From assembly GCF_021129305.1 (NCBI RefSeq), contig NZ_JAJOMB010000001.1, forward strand, positions 558,001 to 622,000: a DNA stretch of 64,000 nt. Reading direction: 5' to 3'. The stretch is from Kineosporia babensis. Its GTDB lineage: Bacteria > Actinomycetota > Actinomycetes > Actinomycetales > Kineosporiaceae. Of the stretch, positions 58,158-64,000 are shown one piece after another. The number at the start of each line of letters is the position of its first letter. Within the stretch, counting starts at the first letter, position 1. Position numbers and translations under genes: made by a program. The notes below the pieces were generated by a model, which saw nothing but the letters and a program-made list of their open reading frames with translations, ran no database searches and had not been told where the DNA came from.

Positions 58158-59015
58158 TTACTGCAGGAAATCGAGGAGGGACGTCTGGTTGATCCGGGCA
58201 GTCACGCCCAGGGCGGCCTGGTAGGCCACCTGCTGCGAGGAGAACTTGGTGAGGACCTCGGCGAAGTCCACGTCCTCGTTCTGCGCCAGCGACACGGTGA
58301 GGTCGTTGTTCTGCTTGGCGATCGCGCTCACGCTGGAGGTGACGCGGTTCTGCACCGCACCCACCCGGCCGGTGGCGGTGATCACCTGGTCCATCAGGCC
58401 GTCGAGGTCGCCCAGCCGGTCGGCGGCGGTGCCGTCGAGGATGCCGGCCGAGATGTCGTCCAGCAGCGCGCTGAACTCGCCTGCGCCGATGGAGGTTCCG
58501 TCGACGTCCACCCGGACGGTGGAGGAGGCGTTCAGCCGGACCAGGACCGCGTTGCCGTCACCGGTGTAGTTGCCGTCGGCGTCCACCGCCCCGACCGCCG
58601 AGGTGCCGCCGAAGATCGAGCGGCCCTGGTACTGGGTGTTGTACAGGCCCTGCAGCTCGCCCTTGATCTGCTCGACCTGAGCCGAAAGAGCCGATCGGGA
58701 CTGCTGACTGGAGGTGCCCGCGGTGGCCACGACGTTGCTGCGCACCTGATTGAGCCGGGAGAAGATCGACTGCAGGGTGCTGTCGACCGTGCCCAGCTGG
58801 CCGTTGGCGTAGTCGGCGCTGCGGGCGTACTGGACGTTGGCGGCCTGCTGATTGCGCAGCTGCATCGAGATGGCAGCGGCGGTCGGGTCGTCGCTGGGCT
58901 TGTTGACCCGTTTGCCGCTGGCCGCCTGCTCCTGCAGCTTGTTGGTCGCGGTCATGCTCGCCTGGATCTGGGCCAGAGACTGGTTCATCTGGCCGAGCGT
59001 GGTCACCCTAGCCAT
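58158..59015 (-). CDS. flgL: flagellar hook-associated protein 3 (hook-filament junction)
   Basis: The 285-residue protein has flagellin-like ends: MARVTTLGQMNQSLAQIQASMTATNKLQEQAASGKRVNKPSDDPTAAA at the N-terminus and DFAEVLTKFSSQQVAYQAALGVTARINQTSLLDFL at the C-terminus, which pack in the D0/D1 core. The middle is short (RSIFGGTSAVGAVDADGNY). It forms the second junction ring between hook and filament. It starts four bases after the flgK stop. Confidence 0.94.
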   Translation of the reverse strand: MARVTTLGQMNQSLAQIQASMTATNKLQEQAASGKRVNKPSDDPTAAAISMQLRNQQAANVQYARSADYANGQLGTVDSTLQSIFSRLNQVRSNVVATAGTSSQQSRSALSAQVEQIKGELQGLYNTQYQGRSIFGGTSAVGAVDADGNYTGDGNAVLVRLNASSTVRVDVDGTSIGAGEFSALLDDISAGILDGTAADRLGDLDGLMDQVITATGRVGAVQNRVTSSVSAIAKQNNDLTVSLAQNEDVDFAEVLTKFSSQQVAYQAALGVTARINQTSLLDFLQ

Positions 59016-59019
59016 GTCG

Positions 59020-60438
59020 TCACACCATTCCGATCAGAGTCTGGAGCATTTCGTTGGCCGCGCTGATCACCCGGGAGTTCGCCTGGAACGAGCGCTGGAA
59101 CAGGATCATGTTGGTGAGCTCCTCGTTCAGGTCGACCCCGGACTCCGAGTCGACCGCCGCCTGAGCGGTCGCGACCACGCCGGCCTGCGACTCGATCGCA
59201 GTGTTCAGGCTCTGCAACCGGGTACCGATCCCCGTGACCATCCGGGCGTACTGCGACTGCGGTGACTCCGCCCCGCCGAGCGCGGCCGAGGCCTCGCTGT
59301 CGCGCACCAGGTCACCGAGCTTCAGGGCGTTCGACCCGTCCACCGAAGCTCCGGCCTGGGACGAGATGGCTAGTTCTTCGGGCGAAGTGACCGCCACCGT
59401 GAGCCCCTTGGCCCCTTCACCGGCGAAGAACTCCCCACCTGGAGTACCGTCGAACGTGTAACCCGAGCTGTGAACGGAGTTCACCGCGTCGCGGATACCG
59501 TTCGCCACGATGTCCAGCCGACCGCTGATCTCCGGTAGGTCGGTGTTCAGGGCCGAGAGCACGCCGGCCGCCTGGCCCCCGGACGGGGATGCCTTCACCG
59601 TGCCGATCATCAGCGAGGGCGGGTTCGTCCCGGACTCCTCGATGGTGTTCGCCCCGCCCACCGTCATCGTGTTGGTGGCCGGGCCGGAAACCAGGGTGAC
59701 GCCGGAGACCGCCACCTGCACCGAGCCGTTGTCCAGCGGGGTGGCGGTGGCGCCGGTCAGCCGGACGATGTCGGTGACGGCGGAATCCCGCTGGTCCAGC
59801 AGGGCATTGATGTTGTTGCCGCCGGCCGTGCCCTGCATGATCTGCTGGTTCAGCTCGGCGACCTTGGTGGCGGCCGCATTGACCTGCTCGACGATGCCTT
59901 CCAGGTTGGCGTACTGGTTGCCGAACTCCTCGGCCACGCCCTGGGAAAGGCTGTTCAGCTGAGTGGCGATCGAGATCGCGTCCTCGATCACCACCCCGGC
60001 GGCGGCGCCGTTCAGGGCCGCCCCGCCGTTCGAGCTGCCGGTGGTGGGATTGTTCCCGAGAGTGGTCCAGCTCTGGTAGAACTCGGTGATCCCGGCCTGC
60101 AGGCCGGTGTCCCCCGGCTCCTGCAGCAGGCCCTGGATGTTGTCCAGCGGTGCGGCCTGGGCCTCGAGCGCTTCCTGCTTGCCCACCGCGCTGTTCAGCG
60201 CCGCCGTCTTGAAGGTGCTCGAGATCCGTTCCACCCCGGTCACCTTCACGCCCATGAACTGAGCGCTGTTGCCGGTGTAGACGTTGGTCCCCGGCGCCGT
60301 CTGCTGACTCTCCAGAATCGCCCGCTGGCGGACATATCCGGGAGTGGCGGCGTTGGCAATGTTCTGACTGACCACATTCAGGGCCTGCTGGGAGGCCTGC
60401 AACCCGGTCAATCCGTTGCCCAGGATGTTGAAACTCAT
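59020..60438 (-). CDS. flgK: flagellar hook-associated protein 1
   Basis: The 472-residue protein starts MSFNILGNGLTGLQASQQALNVVSQNIANAATPGYVRQRA, the hook-family N-terminus, and ends ELTNMILFQRSFQANSRVISAANEMLQTLIGMV. The central part includes QQIMQGTAGGNNINALLDQRDSAV. It forms the first junction ring at the hook tip. The ATG at 60438 lies four bases after the flgN stop; an upstream extension in the same frame overlaps flgN and is not family-like. Confidence 0.94.
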   Translation of the reverse strand: MSFNILGNGLTGLQASQQALNVVSQNIANAATPGYVRQRAILESQQTAPGTNVYTGNSAQFMGVKVTGVERISSTFKTAALNSAVGKQEALEAQAAPLDNIQGLLQEPGDTGLQAGITEFYQSWTTLGNNPTTGSSNGGAALNGAAAGVVIEDAISIATQLNSLSQGVAEEFGNQYANLEGIVEQVNAAATKVAELNQQIMQGTAGGNNINALLDQRDSAVTDIVRLTGATATPLDNGSVQVAVSGVTLVSGPATNTMTVGGANTIEESGTNPPSLMIGTVKASPSGGQAAGVLSALNTDLPEISGRLDIVANGIRDAVNSVHSSGYTFDGTPGGEFFAGEGAKGLTVAVTSPEELAISSQAGASVDGSNALKLGDLVRDSEASAALGGAESPQSQYARMVTGIGTRLQSLNTAIESQAGVVATAQAAVDSESGVDLNEELTNMILFQRSFQANSRVISAANEMLQTLIGMV

Positions 60439-60442
60439 GTGA

Positions 60443-60940
60443 TCACAGCACCCGATCGATGACAGCGGGCATGCGCCCGGTAACTGGATCGGCATGGCCG
60501 GTCGCGTCGTAGCCCACCGCCTGGTGCGGGGAGAGCGAACCGAGGGAATTCATTGCGGCCTCGACCAGCGCCATGCCGCTGCTGATCATGGTCTTGTTGG
60601 CATCGGCCAGGGCGTGCAACTCGGCGGTGAGCGCGATCAGGGCCGCCCGGTGCTCCAGCAGGACCCCGGTCCACGGCGGCTGGGCCGCCGCGGCCAGGTC
60701 GGACAGCCCGCTGCCGGCCGGCAGACCGAGCTCGGCCGAGGCCCGGTCTGCCGTCTCCCCCCGCTGCAGTTCCAGCACCTGGAGATCCTCGACGACGGTT
60801 TCCACCTCGGACACGGCGAACGCGATGCGGTTCATCCGGCCGGCCGCGAGCAGGAGCTGCTCGCACTCCAGGCGGTAGCACAGCCGTTCGATCAGTTCGC
60901 GCTGGCGCCAGAGCACCGCGGCAAGATCGGGAAGGCTCAT
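60443..60940 (-). CDS. flgN: flagellar export chaperone FlgN family protein
   Basis: The 165-residue protein is mostly helical: SLPDLAAVLWRQRELIERLCYRLECEQLLLAAGRMNRIAFAVSEVETVVEDL at the N-terminus, then a long C-terminal helix with ADANKTMISSGMALVEAAMNSLGSL, the FlgN pattern. FlgN binds FlgK and FlgL in the cytoplasm and delivers them to the export gate. Its position as first gene before flgK and flgL agrees. Confidence 0.9.
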   Translation of the reverse strand: MSLPDLAAVLWRQRELIERLCYRLECEQLLLAAGRMNRIAFAVSEVETVVEDLQVLELQRGETADRASAELGLPAGSGLSDLAAAAQPPWTGVLLEHRAALIALTAELHALADANKTMISSGMALVEAAMNSLGSLSPHQAVGYDATGHADPVTGRMPAVIDRVL

Positions 60941-61282
60941 CGGGAGATCTCCAAAGAAGGCGTCTTCTGCACGGCAGAAAGCGGTTCAGGTATTCGATCG
61001 GCCCCCGGAGCAGGATCCTGACCGCGGCGGTGATCCGGTCACCCGCTTGGCGGCTTCCCTTTCACCGGTGGTGCGGTCCGTTCGTCCGGACGCTTGCAAA
61101 GCCTGTCGGCATCCGGGTGGCGGACCTGAGCCCGGCGGGTCAGCCAATCGCAGCAACCGCCGCACGAGCGTGCTCACAGGCACTGCTCCAGCCGGGTCCG
61201 GCCGGTTGCTCCGAGGGGGTGCAATGCCGGAAAACCCCTGTAGGACAGTCGAGCCGAAGGTCGTGCCGGTCGAAGACCAAGC
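60941..61282. promoter_or_regulatory. divergent region between flgN operon and fliA
   Basis: The 342 bases contain the sigma-28-like promoter of the flgN operon (60995-61021) and a small dyad GGTGA-TCCGG-TCACC (61029-61043). The fliA side has no obvious promoter or Shine-Dalgarno. The GC-rich section 61060-61140 has hairpin potential but does not satisfy a known riboswitch consensus. Confidence 0.5.
60995..61021 (-). promoter_or_regulatory. sigma-28-like promoter of the flgN-flgK-flgL-fliW-csrA operon
   Basis: On the minus strand TCAG is followed by exactly 15 bases and GCCGATCG. The flagellin gene has the same form (TCAA, N15, GCCGATGG). Both fit the FliA consensus TAAA, N15, GCCGATAA. It lies about 55 bases upstream of the flgN start. 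Confidence 0.75.
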
Positions 61283-62179
61283 GTGGCCGAACTTCCTAAC
61301 TCACCCCAGCCGGCCGGCAAACCCGCCTCGCCCCGTACGGCGGCCGAGGTGGAGGCGCTGGTCCGCGAGAACCTGCCCCTGGTCGGATACATCGCCAGGG
61401 AGACCTCGTCCCGCCTGCCGCGGCACCTGGATTCCGACGATCTCACCGGGGCCGGGGCACTGGCACTGGTGCAGGCGGCGCAGTCCTTCGACCCCAGCCT
61501 GGGCGTGCCGTTCGCCCGGTTCGCGAACACCCGGATCCGCGGCGCGATGATCGACCAGATGCGTCAGCGGGACTGGGCCACCCGGTCGCTGCGCAGCCGG
61601 GCCCGGGCTCTGGCAGCCACTTCCGAGGCCCTCACCGTGGCGCTCGGGCGCACGCCGGCCGACAGCGAACTGGCGGCCGCCTCCGGTCTGACCGAGAGCG
61701 AGATCGGCGAGATCCGCGGTGGTCAGGACCGGGCCTCGCTGCTGTCGCTGGACTCGTTCACGCCCGAGGGCGAGGGCCTGGCGGCGACCCTGCGCGACCC
61801 GGCCCCGCAGCCGGAGGACGCTCTGGTGGCGGCCGAGCGGGTCGGGTACCTGCGCGATGCCATCGCCGAGTTGCCGGATCGGCTGCGGATGGTGGTCAGC
61901 GGGTACTACCTCGAGCAGCGGCCGCTCACCGAGCTGGCCACCGAGCTGAACGTGACCCAGTCGCGGGTCTCGCAGCTGCGGGCCGAGGGTCTGGAGCTGC
62001 TGCGCGAGGCCCTTTCGCGGCTGCTGGAGGCCGATGCCAAGGCCGGCCCGGGCGGGGCCAACGGGCAGGGCGCGCGCGGGCGGCGGCGGGACGCCTACGT
62101 GGACGCCGTGGCCCGGCGCTCCACGGTGAACCGGCGAGTTGACGTCGGGCGCTACCTGAGCTCCCTTTCCGACGTCTGA
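61283..62179 (+). CDS. fliA: RNA polymerase sigma factor FliA (sigma-28)
   Basis: The 298-residue protein covers sigma regions 2-4: LVRENLPLVGYIARETSSRLPRHLDSDDLTGAGALALVQAAQSFDP and PFARFANTRIRGAMIDQMRQRDW (region 2), LGRTPADSELAAASGLTESEI (region 3) and ELPDRLRMVVSGYYLEQRPLTELATELNVTQSRVSQLRAEGLELLREAL (region 4). It is of the FliA/WhiG type. A basic C-terminal tail of about 50 residues (GARGRRRDAYVDAVARR) is longer than usual. It starts at GTG with a weak ribosome site. It should drive flagellin and the flgN operon. Confidence 0.94.
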   Translation: MAELPNSPQPAGKPASPRTAAEVEALVRENLPLVGYIARETSSRLPRHLDSDDLTGAGALALVQAAQSFDPSLGVPFARFANTRIRGAMIDQMRQRDWATRSLRSRARALAATSEALTVALGRTPADSELAAASGLTESEIGEIRGGQDRASLLSLDSFTPEGEGLAATLRDPAPQPEDALVAAERVGYLRDAIAELPDRLRMVVSGYYLEQRPLTELATELNVTQSRVSQLRAEGLELLREALSRLLEADAKAGPGGANGQGARGRRRDAYVDAVARRSTVNRRVDVGRYLSSLSDV

Positions 62180-62245
62180 GGTCTCAATACCGCGCGCGCG
62201 GTAACCCGGACGGCCCCGGAATCAGAAATCTTCTCCGGAAACCCT

Positions 62246-62272
62246 TCAAGAGCGCGGCCGGAGCGCCGATGG
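62246..62272 (+). promoter_or_regulatory. sigma-28-like promoter of flagellin
   Basis: TCAA, 15 bases, GCCGATGG matches the FliA consensus (TAAA, N15, GCCGATAA) closely and parallels the flgN operon promoter. It predicts a transcription start near 62280 and a leader of about 50 bases before the flagellin ATG. Confidence 0.8.
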
Positions 62273-62284
62273 AGCTGCTGTACC

Positions 62285-62327
62285 GGTCCACGGATGGATC
62301 GGGATTCGGCCCACACCAAGGAGGATC
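62285..62327 (+). promoter_or_regulatory. candidate CsrA binding sites in the flagellin leader
   Basis: GGTCC (62285-62289) pairs with GGATC (62296-62300), one G-U included, and exposes ACGGAT in a six-base loop, the preferred CsrA display. About 20 bases on, AAGGAGGATC (62319-62328) combines the Shine-Dalgarno with further GGA motifs. Two sites with this spacing could be bridged by one CsrA dimer and block ribosome binding, as in the Bacillus hag message. Confidence 0.65.
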
Positions 62328-62330
62328 ACC

Positions 62331-63146
62331 ATGGGCATGTACGTCACCAGCAACATTGCGGCCCTCAACGCCTACCGTAACCTGAACGCGACCCAGACCA
62401 GCCAGGCCAGCTCACTCGAGAAGCTGTCCAGTGGTTACCGCATCAACCGTGCGGCTGACGACGCGGCCGGCCTGGCGATCTCGCAGGGCATGCAGGCGCA
62501 GATCGGTGGTCTCAATGTCGCCGTGCGTAACGCGCAGGACGCCATCAGCGTTGTCCAGACCGCTGACGGTTCCCTGAACGAGACGCAGGCCATCCTGCAG
62601 CGTATGCGTAACCTGGCCGTCCAGGCGGCCTCCACCGGATCGCAGGGCGCGAACGGTGCGAGCGCATCGCAGACCGAGTTCGACCAGCTGGCGCAGGAGA
62701 TCACCCGTATCTCCGCGACCACGAAGTTCAACGGTCAGAACCTGCTGGATGGCTCCTACACGGGCACGTTCCAGATCGGTGCGAACAGCGGTGAGAACCT
62801 GACCGTCGGAATCAGCACCAACGTCGACGCCGCAACCCTGGGTGTCGACGCGATCGATCTGGCGACCGGCGCCGACGCGGCCATCGCGACCATCGACGAC
62901 GCCCTGAACAGCGTGTCCACCACCCGCGCCACCCTGGGTGCTTACCAGAACCGGTTCCAGCACACGGTGACCAACCTGAACGTTGCGGTGGAGAACATGA
63001 CCGCCTCCAACGCTCGGATCCAGGCCACCGACATGGCCTCGGAGATGGTGAGCTTCACCCAGGCGCAGATCCTGTCGCAGGCGGGTACCGCCATGCTGGC
63101 GCAGGCCAACCAGCAGCCGCAGAACATCCTGAAGCTGCTGCAGTGA
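62331..63146 (+). CDS. flagellin
   Basis: The 271-residue protein is a short flagellin with only the conserved D0/D1 core. The N-terminus is YVTSNIAALNAYRNLNATQTSQASSLEKLSSGYRINRAADDAAGLAISQGMQAQIGGL; the C-terminus is AYQNRFQHTVTNLNVAVENMTASNARIQATDMASEMVSFTQAQILSQAGTAMLAQANQQPQNILKLLQ. The variable surface domain is minimal (GTFQIGANSGENLTVGIS). AAGGAGG lies six bases before the ATG. Two hairpins follow the gene. It forms the filament and is probably controlled by FliA and CsrA/FliW. Confidence 0.97.
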   Translation: MGMYVTSNIAALNAYRNLNATQTSQASSLEKLSSGYRINRAADDAAGLAISQGMQAQIGGLNVAVRNAQDAISVVQTADGSLNETQAILQRMRNLAVQAASTGSQGANGASASQTEFDQLAQEITRISATTKFNGQNLLDGSYTGTFQIGANSGENLTVGISTNVDAATLGVDAIDLATGADAAIATIDDALNSVSTTRATLGAYQNRFQHTVTNLNVAVENMTASNARIQATDMASEMVSFTQAQILSQAGTAMLAQANQQPQNILKLLQ

Positions 63147-63152
63147 TCAGGG

Positions 63153-63184
63153 TCCGGGCAGTGACCTGAAAGGTCTTGCCCGGA
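63153..63184 (+). terminator. first hairpin after flagellin
   Basis: TCCGGGCA and TGCCCGGA pair around an inner GACC/GGTC stem with TGAA loop, beginning six bases after the stop codon. It may end transcription or stabilise the abundant message. Confidence 0.75.
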
Positions 63185-63201
63185 GTCGTTTCACGAACGG
63201 A

Positions 63202-63238
63202 GATGGGCCGGGCGGGCAGAGTTCCTGCCCGGCCCATC
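63202..63238 (+). terminator. second hairpin after flagellin
   Basis: GATGGGCCGGGC and GCCCGGCCCATC form a 12-bp perfect stem with a 13-base loop. With the hairpin just before, it makes a double terminator between flagellin and fliD. Confidence 0.85.
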
Positions 63239-63285
63239 CTCCATCGCCCCCGCCCTAGCACAGTGCACAGGAAGACCACGTTCCC

Positions 63286-64000
63286 ATGGCATCAGCACCC
63301 ACAGTCTCGTTCAGCGGTATCGCCTCCGGGATGGACACCGCCGGCATCATCAAGCAGCTGGTGGCCGTCCAGGGCAACCAGCAGACCCTGCTGAAGGACC
63401 AGCAGGCCACCCGCAACAGCGCCGTCAGTGCCTACAGCTCGATGCTCAGCGGCATCAGCACCACGGTCGGCCAGCTGAAGTCGCTGTCCAACACCAGTGC
63501 CTGGTCCACGACGGCGGCCACCTCTTCTTCCGCCGCGGTCACCGCGACCGCCACCGGGGGCGTCTCCAGCTCGCTCTCCTTCGACGTGAAGGCAGTGGCC
63601 CGGGCGCACACGATGATCTCGGACGGCTCGGTCGCCTCGACCGGGGCCAAGGTCGCCAGCACCGGTGAGATCACCCTCAAGACCGGTGGTTCCACCACCG
63701 GTACCAAGATCAATGTCGGCACCGGCTCACTGGGCGAGGTGGTCTCGGCGATCAACGGTGCGAACGCCGGCGTCACCGCCTCGGCCGTGCAGACCTCCCC
63801 CGGCAACTACCGGCTCCAGGTGGTCTCCAGCAGCACCGGTGAGGCCTCGAAGTTCGAGCTCGACGGCCTGTCCGGCTTCGCCGGCGGCACCGGAGCCACC
63901 ACCGCCGGCAAGATGAAGGACCTCGTGGTCGGGGCCAACGCCACCATCGTGGTCGGCGCGGACCCAGACGACCCGGACGCCGGTTACGAGATCTCCTCCG
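63286..64000 (+). CDS. fliD: flagellar filament cap protein FliD (HAP2), partial
   Basis: The window ends inside the gene after 238 codons. The N-terminus ASAPTVSFSGIASGMDTAGIIKQLVAVQGNQQTLLKDQQATRNSAVSAYSSMLSGISTTVGQLKSL is the FliD_N domain. The next part, with SLSFDVKAVARAHTMIS and STGEITLKTGG...INVGTGSLGEVVSAIN, is typical of the D2/D3 domains. FliD caps the growing filament and folds flagellin. ATG 63286 has AGGAAG 11 bases upstream. Confidence 0.95.
   Translation, partial: MASAPTVSFSGIASGMDTAGIIKQLVAVQGNQQTLLKDQQATRNSAVSAYSSMLSGISTTVGQLKSLSNTSAWSTTAATSSSAAVTATATGGVSSSLSFDVKAVARAHTMISDGSVASTGAKVASTGEITLKTGGSTTGTKINVGTGSLGEVVSAINGANAGVTASAVQTSPGNYRLQVVSSSTGEASKFELDGLSGFAGGTGATTAGKMKDLVVGANATIVVGADPDDPDAGYEISS

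Noticed and set aside
61060-61140. Possible c-di-GMP (GEMM) riboswitch upstream of fliA, from GACGC...GCAAAGCC
   Set aside because: The block GGGCAAACC and the tetraloop/receptor pairing of the GEMM consensus are missing, and GACGC is separated from GCAAAGCC by extra bases.

Overview
The window is high-GC DNA from a flagellated actinobacterium (Actinomycetota). Almost every gene uses G or C at the third codon position. Actinobacterial families are common (DUF4235, F420-dependent LLM oxidoreductase, FurA-type regulator, WP-rich and Excalibur proteins), and the right end holds a flagellar filament locus with sigma-28, FliW and CsrA. Motile soil actinomycetes such as Kineosporiaceae would fit, but the genus cannot be fixed from the sequence alone.

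Left part (1-16 kb). A leftward ykoE-ykoD-ykoC type ECF transporter for the thiamine precursor hydroxymethylpyrimidine lies under a TPP riboswitch. Then follow a DUF4235 gene, a homocysteine S-methyltransferase and two convergent secreted TIG-domain proteins. A 1.4 kb stretch without a convincing gene holds several inverted and degenerate tandem repeats. Next come a DUF2877 (AllH-like) gene divergent from an NCS2 uracil/xanthine permease, an F420-type oxidoreductase divergent from its probable MerR regulator, 5-oxoprolinase subunits pxpB-pxpC, and a secreted 5'-nucleotidase.

Middle (16-36 kb). This part has a PAT-like acetyltransferase, a secreted endonuclease I lipoprotein, a hydrolase, a Fur-family regulator with a clean operator, a mismatch glycosylase, a DoxX/MarR divergent pair, a PP2C phosphatase, an XRE regulator, methionine aminopeptidase and ilvD. 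A secreted serine protease and a lipoprotein follow. A LacI-controlled arabinose-oligosaccharide operon encodes a binding protein, two permeases and a GH51 arabinofuranosidase, with a perfect palindromic operator. TerC, a secreted protein of unknown function and a GH46 chitosanase close the section.

Right part (36-64 kb). A DUF4352 membrane protein, a decayed tyrosine-recombinase tail and tRNA-Arg(ACG) mark a likely old integration site. Beyond it lie an Excalibur protein, dctA divergent from a CitA/DcuS-type two-component system, a HicAB toxin-antitoxin pair, an ABC exporter divergent from a NarL-type two-component system across a 40-bp perfect palindrome, an ARMT1-like phosphatase, two tandem paralogous lipoproteins, a fused acyl-CoA carboxyltransferase and an EtfD/FadF-like iron-sulfur membrane protein. 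The window ends in the flagellar locus: flgN-flgK-flgL-fliW-csrA leftward, and fliA, flagellin and fliD (cut by the window edge) rightward.

The best leads are post-transcriptional control of flagellin and several operators. The encoded CsrA has an unusual proline-rich tail of about 120 residues. The flagellin leader carries a hairpin with an ACGGAT loop plus a GGA-rich Shine-Dalgarno, and both flagellar transcription units have sigma-28-like promoters of the same form. Regulatory dyads next to a cognate regulator gene are unusually clear here (LacI, MerR, MarR, Fur, HicAB).
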